Assembly: GCA_037042185.1 (NCBI GenBank)
Contig: JAXQJY010000028.1
Location: forward strand, 310,001 to 374,000
Origin: Sordariomycetes sp. S80-01Y
Lineage: Eukaryota > Ascomycota > Sordariomycetes
Reading direction: 5' to 3'
Length of the DNA stretch: 64,000 nucleotides
In this document: positions 48,401 to 58,400 of the stretch, one piece after another
Layout: each line of letters starts with the position of its first letter
Position numbering within the stretch: position 1 is the stretch's first letter
Position numbers and translations under genes: made by a program
Notes under the pieces: model-generated
What the model was told of the DNA's origin: nothing
The model's database searches: none
The model's input: the letters and a program-made list of their open reading frames with translations, nothing else

Positions 48401-49219
48401 CTCGAGCGTGCCATTGAAAAGCAGAAAGAATGGGAAGAAGCCAACAAAGACAAGATCGAGCAAGCAAAGCGTCAACGCGAAGCTGAGCACAAGAAGCGCG
48501 AGGAGGAGCGGGAGGCCGCAGCTGCAAAGGAGCGGGAGCGCCAAGAGCGCATCCGGAAGGAGCGTGAAGAGATCCTGAAGAGGGACCGAGAACTCGCTGA
48601 GCAGCGCGAGCGGGAGAAGCAGGAAGAGGAAGAGCGTAAGCAAGCCGACTTTACCACTGACGAGGAGACTGGCGAAAGGGTCAAGAGGAAGCGCAAGGCC
48701 GCCCCGAGGGCAGAGGGCAAGCCCAAGCGATCCAAGAAGAAGAAGGCAGCTGAAGACGAGGATGACGAGGATGAGGAGACCAGTCCCGCCAAGAAGCGCC
48801 GTCGCCTTACGCAGAAGAAGGATAACGCCAAGTACAAATCCGCCGAGATCGTTGTCGACTCTGATGAGGAAGGAGACGGTGACGATGCGCTGGAGCGGGC
48901 GGAGAGGAACATGGACCGGGATGAGACTCCTCTCTCCGAGGTTGGCAGTGAAGCTGCCGGGGCGGCGGATAGGATGGACGTCGACGAGGATGGCGAGAAG
49001 CATGTGAGCGGCGCCGAAGACGAGGATGAGGACTCGGCGCCCCGTCAGAGACGTGCCAGGAGGGGCAAAGTCGTCGACAGCGACGAGGAGGACGAGGACA
49101 ACGCGGATGACGATGACGCTCCGGCGACGAAGAGCCCCGCTGCATCTGCGAATGGGGATGATGCTGAGCCTGCTGCGGCGGATACCAGTATGAAGGGAGC
49201 AGACTCGGACGAGGACTAG
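45490..49219 (+). CDS. CTR9: Paf1 complex TPR subunit Ctr9
   Basis: The scaffold of the Paf1 complex (with Paf1, Cdc73, Leo1 and Rtf1), which travels with RNA polymerase II and is needed for H2B ubiquitylation and H3K4/K36 methylation. Exons are 45490-48096 and 48152-49219, giving 1224 aa. The N-terminus (IDLIDLGDDPSELCTLFENE, KPYWMTVALAYAKQGKVDHA) is typical of Ctr9. TPR units follow through about residue 900 (for example ALYSQGKYNEAYASYQDVV, AVEFFDKALSLDPRNAYAA). The C-terminal 300 residues are a long charged helix (KRQREAEHKKREEE) then acidic clusters ending ADSDED. ATG 45490 is the first ATG in the frame. CTR9 and CBR1 converge with only 367 bases between stops. Confidence 0.95.
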
Positions 49220-49586
49220 ACGGGGCAGACAAGACTCCGTCATGTTGTGGGGGTCACTGTATGTATAGCACTGCAGCTCACGCAAGAATGGGACGGACGG
49301 CGTAAATTGGCACTATCATAGGATACTGGACGCTGCTGGGAAAACATGTATTCATATCTCACTCCCCTGCCTAGACTCCGTGACGCTACCGTATTCTTCG
49401 TCTCCGTCCAACCCCCCTCCCCCATGCCCGTTCTCTTCCTCGCGTCTCGCATTAGAATGTGGTGTATATACCTTTTTTAGATGGGGATGTCCGTCTAAGA
49501 TGCGCCTCAAACTCTGATGCAAATGAAGTGATCTACACTGGCGGAACAAGTTCATCTGTCGTAGCTTTGTCGCAGGAGCATGTCGC
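49220..49586. other. Convergent 3' flanks of CTR9 and CBR1
   Basis: A short interval between two stops. On the CTR9 sense strand it contains TGTATATA at 49463-49470, a match to the Pumilio consensus UGUANAUA, followed by a T-run near 49473-49479. Confidence 0.6.
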
Positions 49587-50641
49587 TTAGAAAGCAAAGA
49601 CCTGGTCCTCGAGCTTGGAGACGGGACGGGCCTTCTTGTAACCGAGGCTCTCGGTGGCCTTCTTCAGGCCACTGACCATAGGAGGAGGACCACAGAGCAG
49701 GATCTTGACCTTGTCGGCGGGGGCAGGGAGCCACTTCTGGATCATGTCGGCAGTAACATAGCCGACACCTCCCTCCCATCCCTCCGGTGGCTTGTCGAGC
49801 ACGTAGTGCACGCGAATACCCTCATCTTCCTTGGTCAAGGCGTCAAGGTCCTCCTTGAGCAGGATGTCCTCGGCCGTGACGTTCGCAAAGATAAGATCAA
49901 CCTGGGTGACGTCTCCGTCGGGCCGGCCCCGGATGATGGCGCGGATAATCTGCAACATGGGCGTGATACCAGTTCCACCGGCAATCATACCAAAGTGCTT
50001 GCACATATTTTGCTCGTACATAAAGGCGCCCTTGGGCCCGCGCACGCGAATCGTCTGGCCAACCATGAGCGAGGCCATGTGCTTGGAGATGTTGCCCTGC
50101 GGGTAGGACTTGATGAGGAGGTCGAAGTATCCCGGCTGGTGGTCGCCGGAGATGGGGGTGTACGAGCGGACGATTTCCTTGGTGCTGCCGTCGGGCTGGG
50201 GAAGGGGGGCGCCGATGGAGATGTGCTGGCCGATGGGGAGTCCGAGAATGCTGTTGCCCGAGGGAAGCTTGAACCGGTAGCTGCGAACAAGTTAGCCAAG
50301 CGTCGCCAGAGGCATAGTGTCGCGGGAGGGGGCGCGACTTACATGGCGACATTGTGGGAAATGACGGTCTTCTCCTGGAGCTCGAACTCCTGGAAGACAT
50401 CCGGCTTGAGGACCTTCTTGATGCCTATCCGCTGTCATCAGCCATTGACTCTGGATGCGGCGCGAGGCTACTCACGAATTCTGTTCAAGTTCCACGCCGC
50501 AAAGGCAATGGAGAGCAGAGCGGCGTAGATGGTCCACTCCTTCTTGATCATGATGGTGCCGCCGATGAGCAGCGCAGCGGGCACGTAGACATAGTCGCGC
50601 TTGAGGATGAAGATGTCCTGATCCCTGTCCATGAGAGACAT
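49587..50641 (-). CDS. CBR1: NADH-cytochrome b5 reductase 1
   Basis: An FAD flavoprotein at the ER/outer mitochondrial membrane passing electrons from NADH to cytochrome b5 for sterol and fatty-acid desaturation, and for diphthamide synthesis in yeast. Minus-strand exons are 50641-50476, 50424-50343 and 50280-49587, giving 313 aa. The N-terminus has hydrophobic segments at about 18-33 and 38-52. Family sequence begins at [17 protein letters not shown]. The FAD motif RSYT is at about 121-124 with GQHISIG before it; the NADH motif GGTGITPM is at 184-191 and CGPPPM near 278. The end [15 protein letters not shown] matches fungal Cbr1 and not Mcr1, which carries a mitochondrial presequence. A second in-frame ATG at 50632 is an alternative start. 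Confidence 0.95.
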
Positions 50642-51239
50642 GTCGGCGGTGCTGAGGGTGAGGCTATCACCGGAGAGTCGCTTGTCGCTTCAAGTTTGTC
50701 GCGTGGGTGGTTCAGGGTCTCAGGAGGTTCCAGGTTGTGGCCGGGTCGGATCTTTCCCCACCACTGGCACTACCGTGGCAGCTGGAAACCTAACGTTGGG
50801 GGGAGGGGGTCCGAGGGTCGGGCCAAGGTCCGAAGGCGTCTGCAACAAGTTTGCGATGCCAACAAGGTATGGAGCTAACAAAAGTACTTGTCCGTCGTTC
50901 GCGCAAGGTGAAGTACTCGACGATTGGCACTTGCGTACGGAAAACGACTTTGTTGGGATGCGAGCGACGTCGTTCGACCAGATAGCAATCTGGCGGTCAC
51001 AAAAATTTTGCCGAATCCAGCGTCCATATTGGGCCGAAGGCGGTCACGGACGGTGCAACCTTGCGAGCCACGACTCGCTGACTGCAACGCTCACTCCTGG
51101 CAAATGGGCACGAGCAGACATGTTCAAGCTTTGCTCAAGACCTTTGCACAAAACTGAAAGGAACAGATCATCAAAGAACCCGGACAACGTGGAGAGGAGA
51201 GGCGCCGGGATACACCAAGAAACCATGAGGCAAAAGCGC
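50642..51239. other. CBR1 upstream region
   Basis: About 600 bases with no supported gene; expected to contain the CBR1 promoter. Confidence 0.5.
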
Positions 51240-51244
51240 AAAAA
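51240..51244 (-). terminator. Pol III T-run terminator of tRNA-Leu
   Basis: Five consecutive T on the minus strand, 25 bases past the tRNA 3' end, the usual RNA polymerase III termination signal. Confidence 0.7.
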
Positions 51245-51269
51245 TAACTTCAATGCGCGCGCGCACCTT

Positions 51270-51378
51270 TGACAAGAATGGGACTCGAACCCATGCTCAT
51301 TACTGAACCGCGAAACCACTTGGTGGAATAAGATCAATTTTCTTGAATGCGGCGCCTTAACCACTCGGCCATCTTGCC
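51270..51378 (-). tRNA. tRNA-Leu(CAA) with intron
   Basis: Read on the minus strand, the 7-bp acceptor stem pairs GGCAAGA with TCTTGTC (one G-U pair), discriminator A. The D arm TGGCCGAGTGGTTAAGGCGCC is of the Leu/Ser type II kind. Anticodon CAA lies at 51345-51343, and the intron follows G37 at 51341-51314 (28 nt) and contains TTG able to pair with the anticodon. The variable arm TCA-GTAA-TGA forms a stem, and the T arm is ATGGG-TTCGAGT-CCCAT. The mature length is 81 nt before CCA addition. One anticodon-stem position would be an A-C mismatch next to the loop; the other four pairs are Watson-Crick. Confidence 0.9.
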
Positions 51379-51401
51379 ATGTGCCGAGATCGGCGCTTAT
51401 C

Positions 51402-51421
51402 AAAATATATATAAAAATATA
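51402..51421 (-). promoter_or_regulatory. TATA-like tract upstream of tRNA-Leu
   Basis: A run of A/T only, 24-43 bases before the tRNA 5' end on its coding strand, where TFIIIB-favouring AT-rich sequence is often found. Confidence 0.45.
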
Positions 51422-52933
51422 GATTTGATCTCGCCGTGGATGCTGAGGGTGGGATGTTAGAGGTCGATGCTCGCGCCTTGTCTCAATTGCGAAGTCTTTT
51501 TGTCGCATGTCGCGTCAAGGGAGGTGAGGACCCTGTTGCCTGCCATGTCTCTATCGCCGTTGGGCTCACGCCGAAGCCAGCGCTGCCAGAAATTGAACCC
51601 GTCACGGTGGATCCAGGGCTCCATGGAAAGGAAGGGCTCAGCTTCGATGGTCCGGAGAAATGCGTTTCACTTGGGCTCGTGTGCGGAGTTTGCGCCTCGT
51701 CTCGGCGAAGTCTGTTTGTCAGGCCGAGACTAAGACCCAGACGCCTGGCCCCGTGTTGGATTTTGACCTGACCTCAGCACGAGCCATGGTGAGGCGGCCG
51801 TGCCTGGGTTGCTGGACAGGTGACGAAGGCGAGCGAGCGAGTACGAGGGATCGGCATTTTTTAAAGGGTGTTGTTCCTGGCAGCAGCATCCTAAAGGTGG
51901 CATCCATCACAAAAACAACAGAAAAAAAACGAGGGACGATGCACTGCTGCAGCTCTCGGCACCCGCACATTTCACAGAATTCATTGACAGGATTGCAGCC
52001 TGTGTCACGGCTTTTTGGGACCAGAGATCAATTGCGATTCGTATAGAACTGTCCGGAGTTGGCGGCAGCACCAATTGATCTGAGGATCTGGCGGCTATGA
52101 GCGATGCATAGCGTCATACTATGGGCCTGCCAAGCTCACCGGCCTTCCAAGGTCGGTGGGCGTCTGTGTCCCCCGCCAGTCGCGAAACTGAAACTGGCCC
52201 GACTGACGAAGACGGCCTCCCATGGCCTCGTGGTGAGGATGATCGACATGCGTAATCGCGATCAGTCGCATCCTGCAAACGCCCAGCGAGGCCAAGGCAG
52301 GCACCCAGCACCGACGCCGGTGATTCAGGAGGTTGACAGAGCGTCTGCGTGGCCGGACAGCACGCGCGCGCCCGCCCGCAGGACTAAGCAGGGCAGCTCA
52401 TGGCAAATAAACCCTGGCAAGTCCTGGTGCGCCGGAACAGACTCGACCCGTACGGAGGAGCACCTCGAGTTGCGCTGAGCCAAGAACCCCCAAGTCCTGG
52501 CGCGGACGATAAAGGGCCAAAAGGGTCCACAGCTGCGCCATGGAGGGGCCGTACCGGAGCTTGCGGACGAAGCGGAGTCTCTGGAGGGAGTGGAGTGATG
52601 AAATCAGTGGACATTAGCGACCAAACAACAGGGACCAGCCATTGCTAGCCTAGTACCAGGTAGAGTTGCCAACAACAACAAAAACACATGAGGTCTGCGG
52701 CGCCGGGGGTGCGACGATCAGAAAACGCATCAACACACGCTGCCGATCCAGATCTCCCAGAACTGGAGTTGCATATATGCTGTTTGGGTGCCCAACCTGC
52801 CGCGACGCCGTCCTGCCCTCCCGAGTCCTTCTGCTGCTGAAGGCGACGGTGCTGTAGCATCGATATTCATCTTTCCCATATTCACTCACACCAGCTCTGG
52901 AGAACCCCGTTCCCACTCACCCACTCACCCGCC

Positions 52934-52968
52934 GCACTGCACTGCACTGCGCTGCACTGCACTGCACT
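52934..52968. repeat. Pentanucleotide microsatellite, GCACT units
   Basis: About seven copies of GCACT with one interrupting GCGCT unit. It is likely length-polymorphic. Confidence 0.85.
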
Positions 52969-53392
52969 ACCTCAGGTATCACACTGCGCTGCACAGCTGC
53001 ACGGTGGCGATACTCGGTCCTCGCCGGTCGCAATCCCGAATACGCAGTCGCAATCGCAGGCACGGGCGCAGGCGCCGGCGCAGCATCTGAGCCTGAGGTG
53101 GCCTGCAAATTGTCGAGGGTCGACAAGGAGGGTGTCGCCTTTGCCCGGATTGATTGGGCTTGAGGCTTGGCCAGCCATCATTACGCCGACCTTCGTAAAA
53201 TCGACGGGGAAAAAGAGGGGTGCCGCCAACACCTTGGATCCGCCGTCATCCCTCATATCTGCCGCTACATATGCGTACGCTTCCGCTCTTTTGATACTCG
53301 TCTCTTTGTCGTGACCGTTTATCCAGCAATCGCATCGACCCCCAAACTCGGGCATCGGGGCGTGCGCATCCCACTGGCAGCGCTGAGCTCCT

Positions 53393-53416
53393 ACAGCACA
53401 GCACAGCACAGCACAG
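53393..53416. repeat. Pentanucleotide microsatellite, CAGCA/ACAGC units
   Basis: Nearly five copies of ACAGC in a row, 430 bases from the GCACT tract. Confidence 0.85.
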
Positions 53417-54062
53417 GCCGACGCTTTCGGGTCTGCTGCTTCAATTGGTCTTGCGAGACTGGCATTCCCCAGGCTTACCCAGCATACCAGCGCACGAACC
53501 TTGATTGCTATTCCCTCATACCTCGACACGCCTCGCACGCTTCCATCCTGCTTCGATTCTTCCATTTGGCACCCGACGAATGTGAAGAGGACCAAGAGAC
53601 GGCACATGTCCCAATGAAGATTCACGAACTGGTCCTCTGACCCGCCATCCTCCGCCGTGCCCTTATCTGGGTTTGAACAACGTCGACGCCCGTTCCGCTA
53701 CCGCAACTTTATTTCTTGCCGAGCGCGGACGGTTGACGATCACTTCACTATTTCTTTTGTTTCCGAAGCGACGGATCCGGGCACCTCGTCCATATCGGCT
53801 GCAGTTTTGGTTCTGCGAGGTTTCAGACAGACCTGTTGTCTGAGACATCGGCACATCATACCCCCCCGGTTCGCAAGCGTCACTTAAAGGACCCTTTCGC
53901 CAAGATTCCGCTGCCCGAAGCCTTCGCTGACGAACGACTGTGGATGCAAGGTGCTGCCAGCGATTCATCCCAAGTTTGCCATTCTGAAAGGCCGCGACGC
54001 GCAGGTGATTGCCTCACCGACTACTTCTCAGCTCCAGCTATCAGCAGTCACGCGCAGCCAAT

Positions 54063-57000
54063 ATGAATGCCGATACGTGGAAGAGGCGGCCTCTGCCGTC
54101 GCTCAAGACCAGCTCGACCGTCTCAAGTCACTACGAGCCGCTGGTCGAGCAGCCAGATCCCGTTGAATCAAAGACCCCGAGAGTCCTCACGAGAGCTCTC
54201 CGTTCACTGAGCAGCTCCTCTCTCGACTCCATCAACAATACGAACTCGCCCCGACGATCCGGATCCACCAGGAGACTCCAGAAAACGCCATCAAACTCAA
54301 GCACGATGATGGAGCGCCTGCAACGGCGAGTCTCCAAGGACTCACCCCTGAGTGCGTCTCCAGATGTGCCAGGAAGCCCCATGGAGCAGCCCTTTTCTGC
54401 CATGGAGCTTCTCCGCTACGGCCATCTGAAGACGGACGTGTCGCTTCTCAAAGCCAAGACTGAGTATCTTGTCCTAACCGATTCATGCCTGGTCAAGTTT
54501 GGCAACGTTGAGGCCGCTAGGAGCGTCTTTCCTCAGCTGAGCCAGTCAGACGCTCAGCCGCAACGAGCCGGGCCTTCTTCCCTGCTCAGTAGCAAGTCGG
54601 CAGTCTCCCAAATACAGTTCGAGATCCCGTTGCAATCGGTCGTCGCGGTTTTCAACGAGGAGGGCGCGAGCCCGCGTTTCGGCATTGAGGTCTGGTGGTT
54701 CTCCCAGAGCCCTCGCCTTACCTACTGCAAGGCGCATCTGTTTTTTGCCATGCCCAAGGAGAGGGACGACTGGTTGGCCGCTGTACATCGAGCTTGCAGA
54801 GCGAAACTTCGGCGCACGCCTTCGACCGTCTCGATCGTGCCCGATAACTTGCGCATTCGAATCGACCACATCGTGGCGAACAATGAGGCTCAATATCTCG
54901 ACGAGCCTGCACAGAACTTGATCTTCCCTGTCGCCAAACGAGTCGTCGGCACCGCGCAGCGGCCCAATGCGGCCGAGGAAGCACAGCATGCGGTTGATGG
55001 GTCATCCTTCTACTTTGTCATTGGCCCTTACATGTGTTACATGGTAGAAGTACTCAAAGCTGAATACGGTACTCCCGCAGGCGAGCTTCGGGTCAAGTCC
55101 AGTCACTTTGGTACCGTCACCTTGGCTCGGTTCAAGGCTTCGGTTGCCTCGCATGAACAACGGTTCGTCATGAGTTTCCGATCCCCCTTCGGACGTGAGA
55201 CGCGCTTGGATCTTGCCAGTGTTTATTACAGGCGCATAATTGAGGCGCTGATGAGGGTTGACCGTATCTTGAAACCGATGTGGCCGCAGCAGTTCCAGCA
55301 GATCATCTTCGACGTCAAGGGCCTTCCACCACCTCTGCAACTGACATCTGGAAACGATCTAGGGGGAGTCGAGAGGAGCTTGCAGGCTTACTGTGCCGCC
55401 TTCCACGCAGATATGCCGCAGTGGACAGTAGAATGGCACACATCATCTACGCCAGCGTTCCGACTGCTGCCTCTGCCAAACGCTCTGTACTCTGTTGCCC
55501 AGCTGATGGCGGTATTCCGAGCACTACGATACAACAGCTTTTTCAAAGCCATTTCATTCAAAGACGTAGACTTGTCACCGTTAGCGTCACGGAAGGACTA
55601 CTCGCCGTACTGCGAAGGCGTTGTCTGCTCTTCACTCAACGGCTACAAGATTTCCGACGATCATTTCGAAGACTTGACTCAGGCTCCTGTTCTGACGCAG
55701 GAGTTTCATGCGCTGGCGTTTGGCTCAGAGTCAATTCGCAGTATTGATTTAAGCAACTGCTTAGGTGTCCAGTACAAGCGATCGTCGCAGACCCGAATCT
55801 CGACTGATTTTGCAAGTTACCGCAAGACAAGCTCTGAGATCCTCCGGGCATTTCTCATGCTCACTCGCGCTGAACTGAGCGTTTGCAATAGTATCACGAT
55901 GTCTCGTAACCCCCTTCTGCAGAGCGACGTCGATGAGCTAGGTAAGAGACCCTGCTTCCCCGGTCCCAGCGTTAACTGACAATTCTTACAGCAAACTTAT
56001 TGGTACTCGACCATGTGGCATTCAAAAAGCTTGATCTGTCCGGCTGTAGCCTGGGCGACGATGGGTTGACCAAGCTCTGGTACGGGTTGGCTGGCCAAGC
56101 CGATTCCCTCGAGACTTTGAATACGTCTGACAATCAGGGCGTCGTTAAACCCGACATCATACGTCACAGCCTAAGTCAACTTCGAGTGCTGAAGCGACTT
56201 GACATCTCCGGCAACACGCGTCTGGATCCCGACCGCCCTGTTATCGACGAGGCAACCATCAGCAGATGGTCGCTGGTTGAATTGGACCTCTCGGGCATTG
56301 CACTGAACGAGGCCTCCATCGATGTCTTGGCTGACTACTTGCAAACTATCAAGTCCCAGAACCTGCAAATCCTGCGACTCAACAAATGCGGCCTGACGAG
56401 CAGGCAGATCGCAAGGATTTTCCGCGCGATGGGTCAGTCCAGGAAGATGACCGTATTCATCAACGCCAACCGGCTGGACGATGGGATTGACGATCTTTCT
56501 GGCGCCCTCGCCTGTGGCTACGGACCGTGGAGCCTGTTTGCTCAGATGGTTGAATTCAACTACGAATCAAGCTACACCAAGCTTTGGAAGGCTTTGACTG
56601 TCAACAAGACCATTGAGTGCCTAAGTCTGGCCGGTTCATCCACGCCCGATGCCGCAAGCTGGACAGCCTGCTCAGCTGTGTCTGAGTTCTTCACGAACAA
56701 TGAGACAGTGCGCTTTCTGGATATCTCTGGCTACGACGCCAAGCTTGACGAAGGTCGGCTGGGCAAGGAGTTCTCGCGAGCTCTCAGCGGCATGCGCGAC
56801 AACACCAAGATCGAGCACCTGCGCGTTCGTAGCCAGATGCTGAACGTCAATATTGGCGATCTTGCGCAGGCAATCTCTGGTAACAAGACTCTGCACACGC
56901 TCGACTGCGAGGACAATGACTTCAACCTCTCCAACTATCGACACCTTGTCAAGAGTCTAACCGATAACACGACAATTCGTCACTTCTCCGCCTTCTCTCC

Positions 57001-57655
57001 CCCAGAACTGGAGAAGTCGATGCGCAAGACGATTCCGACGCCTGGTACAGCTACACCTACCCGTCGCTCGTCGGTGATTGCGCGCTTCAGACACGAGAAG
57101 CCGAACAAGAACGATGGGATTGCCGATAAGGCTATCATTCAGCAGCTGAAGGGCGAGTGGGAGGCGTCAGTCGCCGAGCTTGAACTCATTCTAGAGCGCA
57201 ACCGACGGTTGTACGATGACGCCAAACATTCAGATGATGAGTCTGGTATGATCAATGGGCGCTACGAGGAGGAGGGTGGCTTTTCTCTGTCGTTCGGTGG
57301 GCTCGCTTTTAGAGAGTACGAGTCCCGTCGACGGAAAAGCTCTTCGGTCCCCGGTACCCCAACGCGCCCGCGCCCGGCACCAATCACTTTGGAGCCCAGC
57401 ATTGCGCGATCGAACTCAACCATCTCAAGCGAGGCTGCCGTGAGCCCGACGAGTCCGACAGGAAGCTTCGCTTCTCCTGATCGGACGCCATCCGATAGCG
57501 GGAGCCCAACGGGGAAAACCTTCCCTGCAGGCTCCTTTGACCAGGCCATTACCGATAACTACACTTACACGGACGGCTACGAGCCAGGTCTATACATGAA
57601 GACGACTCGCCGTCCATTTGGGGAAGCGGTCGGTCGCATCGAAGAGGAGGAATAG
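54063..57655 (+). CDS. PH-domain plus leucine-rich-repeat (RNI-like) protein
   Basis: Exons are 54063-55941 and 55992-57655, giving 1180 aa; the junction reads DVDELANLLVLDHVAFKKLDLS. Residues 1-110 are basic and Ser-rich. A PH-like fold spans about 114-250, from MELLRYGHLKTDVSLL to the C-terminal helix RDDWLAAVHRAC with its usual Trp. A conserved linker follows, then leucine-rich repeats of the ribonuclease-inhibitor type from about 560 to 960 (RSIDLSNCLG, KKLDLSGCSLGDDGL, VELDLSGIALNE, HTLDCEDNDFN). A predicted helix or coiled coil sits near 1005-1035 (LKGEWEASVAELELIL), and the tail is Ser/Pro-rich. The plan of PH, linker, LRR and helical/Pro-rich tail recalls CARMIL-type actin regulators, but I see no capping-protein-binding motif, so function is unassigned. 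The start is the first ATG in frame. Confidence 0.87.
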
Positions 57656-58400
57656 AAGCGAACCCGTCGGTTCGCACATAATGGTGCAGGCCACGTCCGC
57701 TGAGCGGACTTCTTTCGTTCAAGTGGATTCTTTATTTGGAGTGTTTTCATAATGTTCAGATATACCTACCTGCTTACCTGGCGATTTGGGTCTGGAGGAG
57801 GCGTTGGAAGATATGGATCGTTTTTGCATGGCTCGATACCCTTCGTTAGGCAATTGGAGTTTCTGTTGTATTTGCAGGCTTGATCTCACACAATTCTTTG
57901 AAGTCCAATATGATAAGTAGTAAATCAATCCCAAAAGCATAACAAGCATCAGGCTGTCTATCTCGGAAAGTGTCTCTCCAGGAAAGCTCTTCGCCAATTA
58001 ACAAGAGAGGCTGGATTCTTCAGAACTGCGCCACACCAAGAGTCGAGCCCCACCAGCCACTGTCTGAGTTCCCACAGCTGCAGCCAACTTCAGCGCTGAT
58101 TGGCCTCGCTCCAATCCAATTTGGGCGCAATGTTGGACCGCAGGCCATCGCTGCGCCTAATGTGCAAGCTGTCCGTCGCCAGCTTCGTCATCTCCTGTCC
58201 TTGACTTTCAACCCGTCACCCAACCGCCACAGCAGATCGCGGGACGGACAGACATCGACATTGACAACTCCTTCGAGCGCCCCTATCAAGCGACCGAACG
58301 ATCCGCGCACCAACAGCTCCGCACTCCTTCGACTGCGGAGCTCCCGAGCTCCTGTCGGGTTCAAACGACAACACGTCTGACACCCCCCAACGCCGCAATC
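57656..58400. other. PH-LRR 3' flank and PAN1 promoter
   Basis: 745 bases without a gene, with an AT-rich first half and a cluster of CCAAT boxes at 58099-58120 on the PAN1 side. Confidence 0.6.
58099..58120. promoter_or_regulatory. CCAAT-box cluster upstream of PAN1
   Basis: ATTGG at 58099-58103 and two adjoining CCAAT copies at 58111-58120, about 280-300 bases before the PAN1 ATG, within the range for the fungal CCAAT-binding complex. Assigned by motif only. Confidence 0.45.

Larger units (their letters stand above)
51422..54062. other. Gene-free interval upstream of the PH-LRR gene
   Basis: About 2.6 kb with frames up to 217 codons (minus strand, 52972-53625) but no recognisable motif; that frame runs through the low-complexity repeats. 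It contains two pentanucleotide repeat tracts (52934-52968 and 53393-53416). The right part is likely the promoter and 5' leader of the next gene. Confidence 0.5.

Noticed and set aside
48032-49285. 417-codon minus-strand frame opposite the CTR9 C-terminus
   Set aside because: It is the mirror of the Glu/Lys/Arg-rich, GA-rich CTR9 tail, giving Leu-rich nonsense; CTR9 continues in frame with a clean intron on the other strand.
49806-50528. 240-codon plus-strand frame antisense to CBR1
   Set aside because: CBR1 is certain on the minus strand with its FAD and NADH motifs; the plus frame has no motif and crosses two CBR1 introns.
52972-53625. 217-codon minus-strand frame
   Set aside because: It runs through microsatellite-like sequence giving Cys/Ala runs; no recognised motif and no splicing partner.
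53836-54066. Possible upstream coding exon of the PH-LRR gene
   Set aside because: Short frames here have some coding-like stretches, but I found no donor/acceptor pair joining them in frame to the ATG at 54063.
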